From positions 1-10,907 of the forward strand of contig CAYNNI010000060.1 of assembly GCA_964398805.1 (NCBI GenBank): a stretch of 10,907 bases of DNA, written 5' to 3'. Below the pieces are notes generated by a model. It searched no databases. It was not told the DNA's origin and worked only from the letters and a program-made list of their open reading frames with translations. Of the stretch, positions 6,869 to 10,907 are shown one piece after another. The translations under genes were made by a program, and so were the position numbers. Numbering within the stretch: the first letter of the stretch is position 1; every line of letters begins with the position of its first letter. Origin of the DNA: CAISDH01 sp964398805. Lineage in GTDB: Archaea > Micrarchaeota > Micrarchaeia > Micrarchaeales > Micrarchaeaceae.

Positions 6869-6883
6869 GCTCTGCCTTGTATG

Positions 6884-6927
6884 TGCCATTTTTTATAGCT
6901 TTCTTTACATTTCCGCAAGAAATGGCA
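6884..6927. promoter_or_regulatory. 8-bp inverted repeat around the regulator's TATA box
   Basis: TGCCATTT (6884-6891) and AAATGGCA (6920-6927) are perfect inverted arms 28 nt apart, bracketing the minus-strand TATA box GCTATAAAA. The match extends imperfectly outward (CTTGTATG before the left arm, AACAAAG after the right). Arm centres are 36 bp apart. This is a candidate autoregulatory operator for the Lrp-like protein. Confidence 0.45.
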
Positions 6928-6950
6928 AACAAAGTTTATCAAATATGCTC

Positions 6951-6960
6951 AATTTATAAA
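6951..6960 (+). promoter_or_regulatory. TATA box for the transporter
   Basis: AATTTATAAA is centred about 26 nt upstream of ATG 6982, so the transporter mRNA should start at or within a base or two of its initiation codon. Confidence 0.6.
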
Positions 6961-6981
6961 GCTGCGAGTCTAACTCAAACC

Positions 6982-8250
6982 ATGAAGCCAGCCCAAAAGG
7001 GAGCAATAGCGTTCGCGATAGCGTTCGCGGAGCTCTCCCTGCTTCCGATACTGCTCGGCAACACGTTCAGCAGCGTCAGCCCCATAACGAGGCTGTTCTA
7101 CGTATTCATGATCTCATCGGTCGTGTCGGTGTTCATAAGCTACACCTACGACCGGAAGGGCCTGAGGTCTCTCCTGTCCTCGGGGAAGGGGCTGTCCATG
7201 ATCGCCGTGGCCGGGCTGTGCAACAACGCGCTGTCGCAGCTCCTGCTCGCGATAGGCACGGTAGGCACAAATCCCAGCATAAGCGGCATACTGTTCAGGG
7301 GCTGGGTGCTGATATCCGCGCTGCTGATGCCCCTGGTGCTCAGGACGAAGGTGTCGAGGTCGCAGATTGCCGCGATACTGCTGGGCTTCCTCGGCATGTA
7401 CCTCATAGCCACGAACGGCAGCCTGCTGCCGTCGCTGAGCGCGGCGCAGACCCCGTACATAATGCTGCTGCTGGGCTCTGCGTTCATAATATCGCTTCCG
7501 CCGCTGATCATGAAGTTCTACAACGCCAGCACCGCCGCTTCAGTCGCAGTGTTCAATCTCGTCTCATTCGCGTTCACCGCGATGCTGGCGCTGGCACTCG
7601 GCGTGCCACTCATGGTAAGCTTCACGCCCGCAACACTCGCCGTGCTGCTCTTCCTGGGAGTGGTGACATACGGCATGGGCACTACCCTGTACTTCTACTC
7701 GTACAAGGTGCTCAACCCCGTGTTCGTGGGCAACGCGACGCTGGCGATGCCGCTTGCGACCGTGCTCATAGACGCGGCTTTGGGCTTCGCGCCCATCAAG
7801 GCGTACTACCTGTATTCCATCGCGCTGATAACCATCGCTGTCGTCATGCAGCGCAGGCTCTCGGTCAGGGCGCCCGAGCGCATCACAACGAAGAGCTCGC
7901 ACACGCCGATATTCGACGTGACGAGCGCGTTCATAAGCAATTCCAGGCTGATAAGCCAGCTCAATGCGGACAACAGGGCGCTTGCGATAAAGCTCAAGGG
8001 CAGGAACTTCTCCAGAAGCGCGCACTCCGGCATCTTCGGCGAGCTCAACTGCCTCGCATTCACGAACAGGGAGCCGCACGAGCACGTGAGCGCGGACGAG
8101 ATCTCTTTCATAAACGACATGATGTCGCCGGGCGAGGACGAGACCATACTTGTGGGCATCGGCAAGCCGGAGCACCTCGAGAGCGCATTCGGCAAGTTCC
8201 TGGAACTGCCCGACGAAGCGCAGGAGGGCCGGCGAAGCGAGCTGCGATGA
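6982..8250 (+). CDS. EamA/DMT-type transporter with soluble C-terminal tail
   Basis: A 422-residue integral membrane protein. Residues 1-290 hold about ten hydrophobic helices in two five-helix halves (about 7-145 and 156-290), the EamA/drug-metabolite transporter plan. Glycine- and proline-bearing helices such as AAILLGFLGMYLIATNG (130-146) at the end of half one match the family. Substrates of the superfamily include amino acids, sugars and drugs; none can be assigned here. After helix ten (ALITIAVVMQRRLSV) comes a soluble tail of about 130 residues, unusual for the family, which I do not recognise. The start at 6982 fits a leaderless transcript from the TATA box at 6951-6960; an upstream in-frame ATG at 6877 lies before that promoter and within the opposite gene. 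It is divergent to the tandem Lrp-like regulator, which probably controls it. Confidence 0.82.
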   Translation: MKPAQKGAIAFAIAFAELSLLPILLGNTFSSVSPITRLFYVFMISSVVSVFISYTYDRKGLRSLLSSGKGLSMIAVAGLCNNALSQLLLAIGTVGTNPSISGILFRGWVLISALLMPLVLRTKVSRSQIAAILLGFLGMYLIATNGSLLPSLSAAQTPYIMLLLGSAFIISLPPLIMKFYNASTAASVAVFNLVSFAFTAMLALALGVPLMVSFTPATLAVLLFLGVVTYGMGTTLYFYSYKVLNPVFVGNATLAMPLATVLIDAALGFAPIKAYYLYSIALITIAVVMQRRLSVRAPERITTKSSHTPIFDVTSAFISNSRLISQLNADNRALAIKLKGRNFSRSAHSGIFGELNCLAFTNREPHEHVSADEISFINDMMSPGEDETILVGIGKPEHLESAFGKFLELPDEAQEGRRSELR

Positions 8251-8270
8251 CGCACGCGACAGCAGCGCGA

Positions 8271-8353
8271 AGAAAGCTTAAGCTTGGGGAGATACCAATG
8301 GGTAGTTCGTTGAACCAAGAAGCCCACACCCTTCAGGGGCGGGAGTATGTCAC
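8271..8353 (+). mobile_element. right-end scar of an IS200/IS605-type (TnpB) element
   Basis: Seen: in one plus-strand frame the DNA encodes LGEIPMGSSLNQEAHTLQGR, which resembles the extreme C terminus of archaeal TnpB proteins (SLNQEAP-x-L-like). The DNA overlapping this, GAAGCCCACACCC-TTCA-GGGGCGGGAG-TATGTCAC, resembles the IS605-type right end, a GAAGCCC..hairpin..GGG..GTCAC arrangement. The hairpin is imperfect: CCC/GGG, internal loop, CCC/GGG around a TTCA loop (8323-8343). The rest of tnpB, any tnpA and the left end are missing; upstream sequence is the transporter's 3' end. In intact elements this region also encodes the omega RNA. The assignment is from memory of the family consensus and needs a search. 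Confidence 0.5.
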
Positions 8354-8372
8354 GCAAAGCTCCTGGAAAAGG
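8290..8372 (+). ncRNA. possible orphan omega-RNA-like transcript
   Basis: In TnpB elements the omega RNA covers the tnpB 3' end and right end and finishes with a guide taken from flanking DNA. The retained scar has a small GTTC-GTT-GAAC stem (8304-8314), the right-end hairpin, and a flank beginning near 8351 that would be the guide. No dedicated promoter is seen; read-through from the transporter gene could supply transcription. It may equally be inert. Boundaries are approximate. Confidence 0.25.
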
Positions 8373-8390
8373 AAGCAATATATATCTTCC
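8371..8390. promoter_or_regulatory. palindromic TATA-containing region
   Basis: The 20-bp stretch begins GGAAG and ends CTTCC, with ATATATAT in the middle; eight of ten symmetric pairs match. It could be a TATA box under an operator dyad. A plus-strand start would be near 8408, but no ORF of note begins there, so the target is unclear. Confidence 0.3.
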
Positions 8391-8459
8391 GATTCGTCTT
8401 TCTGGATTTCTCAGACGTAAACGCGCACTTCCGCTTCTTCTGCGCTTGCCCTCGGAAGG

Positions 8460-8467
8460 CATAAATA
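8460..8467 (+). promoter_or_regulatory. TATA box for the zinc-finger gene
   Basis: CATAAATA is centred near 8464, predicting a transcript start near 8490, inside the first copy of the 22-bp repeat and about 30 nt before the ATG at 8520. Confidence 0.5.
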
Positions 8468-8485
8468 TCACATGCGGCGCAACTA

Positions 8486-8529
8486 GTGTGGTGGGGCATG
8501 ATGGATGGTGTGGTGGAGCATGATGGATG
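8486..8529 (+). repeat. 22-bp tandem direct repeat over the translation start
   Basis: Two adjacent 22-bp units (8486-8507 and 8508-8529) differ at one base (G8495 versus A8517). Each contains a G-rich ribosome-site-like stretch followed by ATGATGGATG. Because 22 is not a multiple of three, the first copy's ATG opens a different frame. Confidence 0.9.
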
Positions 8530-8533
8530 GTAG
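8498..8533 (+). CDS. short upstream ORF (11 codons)
   Basis: ATG 8498 in the first repeat unit encodes MMDGVVEHDGW and stops at TAG 8531-8533, just past and overlapping the start codons of the zinc-finger gene. It is 8 nt from the predicted transcript start, so it would be met first by a ribosome. Whether it is translated is unknown; it may simply be a by-product of the duplication. Confidence 0.3.
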   Translation: MMDGVVEHDGW

Positions 8534-8930
8534 CGAACGCTGCATGCGCTGCGGCGCAACAATGTACGGGTTCTCCAGGAAGGTCGCGGAGAGCGACGGG
8601 CTCTGCTATTGCACAAAGTGCGCGGAGCTGCTGGACAAGAGATATCTCATCGAGAACACGTGCTCTGTCTGCGCAAGGCACCTCGGAAAGAGCGAGGCGA
8701 AGTTCGTAATGCCCTCCAGCATATACAGCGCCTCGTTGCTGCCCGTTACGCGGCGGCTCATATGCGTGAGCTGCTACAGGCGCTTCGCCATTAAGAGCAG
8801 GGCGCGGCCCATAAGAAGCATACGCCAGCTGCGCCAGGGCTTCAGGCGTGTGCTACTGGCAAGGAGCATCTCACCAAGCGCAGCCCCGGTTAGGGGCGCA
8901 TCGCAAAGCGCGGCGAGGATAAGTAACTGA
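8520..8930 (+). CDS. small zinc-finger protein with four CxxC motifs and basic tail
   Basis: A 136-residue protein with four CxxC pairs: C8/C11, C31/C34, C48/C51 and C82/C85. The spacing suggests two zinc sites arranged like a LIM or treble-clef pair, with MRCGATMYGF and SVCARHLGKSEAKFVMPSS forming the two knuckles. From about residue 86 the chain becomes Arg-rich (RRFAIKSRARPIRSIRQLRQGFRR), which suggests nucleic acid binding or a rRNA/DNA partner, then ends in a low-complexity Ser/Ala tail. I do not recognise the family. ATG 8520 (or 8523) follows GGTGGAG, a fair ribosome site; an in-frame ATG at 8505 lies in the first repeat and is less likely. It converges on the C39-like gene with a 5-nt gap. 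Confidence 0.7.
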   Translation: MMDGSERCMRCGATMYGFSRKVAESDGLCYCTKCAELLDKRYLIENTCSVCARHLGKSEAKFVMPSSIYSASLLPVTRRLICVSCYRRFAIKSRARPIRSIRQLRQGFRRVLLARSISPSAAPVRGASQSAARISN

Positions 8931-8935
8931 AGGCA

Positions 8936-9607
8936 CTACTTCCTTGCAGCCACAGTTATCATGTGGCATTCGCCTTCGTAGCCCAGCGCACCCTTGAACA
9001 CCTGCTGGTCCATTGTTATGGTGTTGTCTGAGTACGGGTCGTTGATGTAGACCGTGTCCTTGTCGTAGCCCTTTATCACGACCCAGTGCGGGGACGGCTC
9101 TAGGTAGGGGTTCAGCGTGTTCGCGTTTACGAGAACTATCGGTATCTTCCCCGAGTTGAGCTGCTTCTTGACCATGTTGAGCGTGACCATGCCGTACTGC
9201 TCCTTTATCTTCATGGCCCTCACCTTGCCCTTTATCTCCCCGAACGAGGCAGCAAGCGTCTCAAGGTTTATGCCCTCGTAGACCGCGAGCTTCTTCTCGT
9301 AGCCCTCGTCGCGGGCGTTGCTCGTTATCTGCGTGCGCGCGCCCCTCTTGGCCAGCGCGTACGCAAGGCCGTACCTGGACCCGTGCCACACGCTGCCGTT
9401 GACCGCCTCCTGCCATATCTCGAACTCGGTCTCCTTGCGCATGCGCATGTTCTGGTTCAGGTACTTGAGCGCCATCATCGCGCACGCTGCGGAGCTCGTG
9501 AACTCCTCAGTCTGCGCATAGCTTGGAACGTCAAATATCTTGGACTCGCGCACCCGCGGCCGTGCCGCCTTCGGTGCCCGCCTTGACCTTTTGTTTTTCA
9601 TCGCCAT
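8936..9607 (-). CDS. C39-like papain-fold peptidase family protein, nucleophile Cys replaced
   Basis: A 223-residue protein. After a basic N-terminal stretch (residues 4-21) comes FDVPSYAQTEEFTSSAACAM (25-44), matching the N-terminal motif of Peptidase C39-like/DUF3335 proteins, where Q precedes TCGPA. The second half has PHWVVIKGYDKDTVYINDPY (173-192), giving the expected His174 and Asp190. The residue aligned to the catalytic Cys is Ser38 (TSSAA instead of TCGPA), although Cys42 is four residues on. It may be a pseudo-peptidase, use Cys42, or belong to a variant subfamily. No signal peptide or membrane helix is seen, so it is probably cytosolic. ATG 9607 is used; ATG 9601 is an alternative, and a TATA-like GTATTTATGG at 9615-9624 favours a start at or downstream of these. 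Confidence 0.75.
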   Translation of the reverse strand: MAMKNKRSRRAPKAARPRVRESKIFDVPSYAQTEEFTSSAACAMMALKYLNQNMRMRKETEFEIWQEAVNGSVWHGSRYGLAYALAKRGARTQITSNARDEGYEKKLAVYEGINLETLAASFGEIKGKVRAMKIKEQYGMVTLNMVKKQLNSGKIPIVLVNANTLNPYLEPSPHWVVIKGYDKDTVYINDPYSDNTITMDQQVFKGALGYEGECHMITVAARK

Positions 9608-9628
9608 AGTCTCACCATAAATACGTTA

Positions 9629-9727
9629 TGCAGGGAGAGAGATTTGCTCAAGACGTTTTGAACTCTCGAAGGCCTAAGCCAACGGATCTTGAGTCCGTCG
9701 CATTTGACCAGGCTTTGCTATCCCTGC
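9629..9727 (-). tRNA. tRNA-Leu (anticodon CAA) with enlarged T loop, probable mini-intron
   Basis: On the minus strand: a perfect acceptor stem GCAGGGA/TCCCTGC with A73, a Leu-type D arm (GCA/TGC, GG in the loop), anticodon arm ACGGA-CTCAAGA-TCCGT (anticodon CAA), a long variable arm with a GGC/GCC stem, and T stem GAGAG/CTCTC. The T loop is 21 nt (9642-9662) instead of 7. It begins TTCAAA and ends in T, so removing 14 nt restores a canonical TTCAAAT loop. The inserted sequence contains TTGAG, complementary to the loop's TTCAA, as expected for a splicing motif. No CCA is encoded; position 26 is G. Confidence 0.88.
9642..9655 (-). other. candidate 14-nt tRNA intron in the T loop (between 59 and 60)
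   Basis: Excising ACGTCTTGAGCAAA leaves TTCAAAT. Because CAAA occurs at both edges, the exact cut could shift by up to three bases within the loop. TTCAA of exon 1 pairs with TTGAG of the insert, leaving a CAAAT bulge on the 3' side and a short AACGTC loop, a relaxed bulge-helix-loop shape rather than a full BHB. Position given for the 59/60 version; excision is inferred, not shown. Confidence 0.55.
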
Positions 9728-9750
9728 ACGCGTATGCTTCGCAATGCAAG

Positions 9751-9760
9751 TTAAATATTA
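9751..9760 (-). promoter_or_regulatory. TATA box for tRNA-Leu(CAA)
   Basis: Minus-strand TAATATTTAA is centred about 28 nt upstream of the tRNA 5' end at 9727, the usual archaeal spacing. Confidence 0.55.
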
Positions 9761-9814
9761 TTCGCGTCGCCTGATACTCATCAGCCTCAGGAGATATATA
9801 TACCTTCTCAGTCT

Positions 9815-9839
9815 AAAAGGCGAAGCCTTAAAAGCCTTT
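9815..9839 (-). terminator. hairpin downstream of the site-2 protease
   Basis: On the minus strand AAGGC-TTC-GCCTTTT forms a short hairpin followed by a four-T run; a second AAAGGC nearby can form an alternative pairing. It lies 20-45 nt past the protease stop, where a terminator is expected. The rest of the spacer 9761-9858 holds only a strong-looking GATATATATACC element (9792-9803) with no gene assigned to it. Confidence 0.35.
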
Positions 9840-9858
9840 CTGGAATCAGAGGTCGGCG

Positions 9859-10560
9859 CTATATAGTCACGCGATAGAAGAGCGAGAATATCAGCGCCAC
9901 GAATAGCATGTAAGCTACGGTGCTGAGGGGTATGCCTGCATACTTTACCATCAGCGCGAATATCGCGCCTATGGTGGCGAAGTACACAGGCTTGCTCCAC
10001 CTGAGCACCTTGCTGCCGTCAAGCGGCGGTATCGGCAGCATGTTGAAGAACGCAAGGAAGATGCTGATGAAGAGCGTGTAGGACAGCGCGGCGTTGAGGT
10101 AGCTGCTGGGTGCTGGCCTGGCCAGAAGAAGCGCCGCAAGGAACACCGCAAAGACGACGAAGTTGGTCAGCGGGCCGGCTATCGATACTATGCCGTCCTC
10201 CCTCTTGGTGAAGCCGCTGGTGTATATCATCGTGGCTCCAGGTATGCCCAGGAGGAAGCCGAACGCGCCCGTGATGAGCGTTATCATGAGGCCGTTCCTG
10301 CTGGTCCTGAAGCCTGCGATTGCGCCGTAGTGCTGCGCCACGAACTTGTGCATCAGCTCGTGAAGTATGAAGCTGAGCGTGACTCCGAGCGCTGCTATTG
10401 GAGCGAAATACGCCACGGCGCTGACGAATCCGGGCGCGTCAGAGGCGAGCGCGCCTATCCCGCCAGCTACTGTGAACGAGAAAGCGAATATGAGGACAAG
10501 ATCCGCCACCACCATGTCCTTAAGCTCGTCACCAATTGAGATATTGTAGCGTATCGGCAC
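9859..10560 (-). CDS. site-2 protease family zinc metalloprotease (M50)
   Basis: A 233-residue membrane protease of the S2P (M50) family, which cleaves transmembrane segments of other proteins, often anti-sigma or regulatory membrane proteins. The zinc-binding HELMH motif lies at 67-71 in a hydrophobic helix (LSFILHELMHKFVAQHYGA), and the third ligand is in NMLPIPPLDG (173-182), the family's NxxPxxxLDG. About six hydrophobic segments are visible; there is no PDZ or CBS domain, so it is a minimal core form common in archaea. GTG at 10560 is preferred: a minus-strand TATA box (TATAAAAAG, 10578-10586) lies about 23-26 nt upstream and would give a leaderless start. TTG 10575 and ATG 10515 are alternatives; the latter would drop NISIGDELKD, which looks part of the family N terminus. 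Substrate unknown. Confidence 0.92.
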   Translation of the reverse strand: MPIRYNISIGDELKDMVVADLVLIFAFSFTVAGGIGALASDAPGFVSAVAYFAPIAALGVTLSFILHELMHKFVAQHYGAIAGFRTSRNGLMITLITGAFGFLLGIPGATMIYTSGFTKREDGIVSIAGPLTNFVVFAVFLAALLLARPAPSSYLNAALSYTLFISIFLAFFNMLPIPPLDGSKVLRWSKPVYFATIGAIFALMVKYAGIPLSTVAYMLFVALIFSLFYRVTI

Positions 10561-10577
10561 GGTGTCGCCTGTCAATC

Positions 10578-10604
10578 TTTTTATACTGTGCGTAGATATA
10601 TAAA
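10578..10604. promoter_or_regulatory. divergent TATA boxes for site-2 protease and tRNA-Gln
   Basis: TTTTTATAC (10577-10585) reads as TATAAAAAG on the minus strand for the protease and, on the plus strand, is about 26-30 nt before tRNA-Gln. A second element, TATATAAA (10597-10604), is only about 16 nt from the tRNA and suits the minus strand poorly; which one is used for the tRNA is uncertain. Confidence 0.4.
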
Positions 10605-10615
10605 GCGTTTATCTC

Positions 10616-10688
10616 AGCCCCATAGTCTAGCGGTCAAGGATGGCAGGCTCTGGACCTGCAGACGCCAGTTCGAATCTGGCTGGGGCTA
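10616..10688 (+). tRNA. tRNA-Gln (anticodon CTG)
   Basis: A 73-nt cloverleaf: acceptor AGCCCCA/TGGGGCT with A73, D arm with GG, anticodon arm GCAGG-CTCTGGA-CCTGC (anticodon CTG, reads CAG), 4-nt variable loop, T arm GCCAG-TTCGAAT-CTGGC. No CCA encoded; G at 26. Confidence 0.95.
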
Positions 10689-10722
10689 ATGGTTTATGTT
10701 CTCGAACGTCTTGTCGATGTCG

Positions 10723-10764
10723 CTTCTCGAGGCGCTCAGCGGAGAGCCGAATGACCTCGAGAAG
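10723..10764 (+). repeat. inverted repeat / stem-loop in the inter-tRNA spacer
   Basis: CTTCTCGAGG (10723-10732) and CCTCGAGAAG (10755-10764) are perfect 10-bp inverted arms. Inside, GGC-g-CTC and GAG-a-GCC can form a second hairpin around AGCG. It lies between tRNA-Gln and tRNA-Leu and would be in their shared transcript if they are co-transcribed. The 98-nt spacer (10689-10786) shows no good TATA box. Confidence 0.7.
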
Positions 10765-10786
10765 GAAGCGAAGAAGCTCTGGTTTC

Positions 10787-10872
10787 GCGGGGGTGGCAGA
10801 GCCAGGCCAAATGCGCAGGATTGAGGTTCCTGTGTCTTAGCGACTACGTGGGTTCGAATCCCACCCCCCGCA
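10787..10872 (+). tRNA. tRNA-Leu (anticodon GAG)
   Basis: An 86-nt class II cloverleaf: acceptor GCGGGGG/CCCCCGC with A73, D arm GCA/TGC, anticodon arm CAGGA-TTGAGGT-TCCTG (anticodon GAG), a 15-nt variable arm with GTC/GAC stem, T arm GTGGG-TTCGAAT-CCCAC with a normal 7-nt loop. No CCA encoded; G at 26. No intron. It lies 98 nt after tRNA-Gln and probably shares its promoter. Nothing is recognised in 10873-10907. Confidence 0.96.
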
Positions 10873-10907
10873 TCGTTCTAGCCTAGCTATTCCTGTTGCT
10901 GATTACG

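Noticed and set aside
7218..8420. Long plus-strand frame overlapping the transporter
   Set aside because: It shadows the transporter and is Arg/His/Ala-rich; only its last part (from about 8271) is of interest, as the TnpB-like remnant.
8486..8529. Possible CRISPR or array-type repeat
   Set aside because: Only two directly adjacent units without spacers; it is a simple tandem duplication.
9761..9805. Possible C/D box small RNA on the minus strand (CTGA followed by TGATGA)
   Set aside because: Only D'- and C'-like boxes are found; no proper outer C box or D box with guide spacing.

Overview
The window is archaeal. It carries an archaeal-type CCA-adding enzyme, archaeal Trm1, a Fap7/AK6-like kinase, a DUF357 protein, a tandem Lrp/AsnC-type regulator and a site-2 protease. 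TATA boxes lie about 26 nt upstream of many start codons, so many transcripts look leaderless. Genes are packed with overlapping or abutting 3' ends. Four tRNA genes lack an encoded CCA, and one has an enlarged T loop that looks like a mini-intron. Compactness, mini-intron and gene set would fit a DPANN lineage such as Micrarchaeota, but that placement is inference.

Layout. Positions 1-1810 form a visibly AT-richer block, all on the minus strand: a partial gene at the left edge, an SRPBCC/AHSA1-like protein, tRNA-Ala(CGC), and a free-standing LAGLIDADG homing endonuclease whose last codons and stop lie inside the tRNA gene. From 1870 the DNA is GC-richer housekeeping sequence: cca (+), then convergently a coupled pair of an unknown protein and a Fap7/AK6-like kinase (-), then DUF357 and trm1 (+).

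Positions 5861-8250 hold a divergent pair: a two-HTH Lrp-like regulator (-) and a ten-helix EamA/DMT-type transporter with an unusual soluble tail (+). Their shared 113-bp promoter region has an inverted repeat around one TATA box. Positions 8251-8520 contain what looks like the right-end scar of an IS200/IS605-type (TnpB) element, a palindromic TATA region, and a 22-bp tandem repeat that duplicates the start region of the next gene and creates a short upstream ORF. There follow a four-CxxC zinc-finger protein (+), a C39-like papain-fold protein lacking the expected cysteine (-), tRNA-Leu(CAA) (-), a site-2 protease (-), then tRNA-Gln(CTG) and tRNA-Leu(GAG) (+) separated by a structured spacer.

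How the genes fit together: much of the core is tRNA maturation. The tRNAs need CCA addition (cca), all four show a G at position 26 (the Trm1 target), and one may need splicing. The most notable items are the T-loop insertion in tRNA-Leu(CAA), the orphan TnpB/omega-RNA-like scar, the endonuclease-tRNA overlap, and the divergent regulator-transporter locus. No complete, clearly new multi-gene system was identified.
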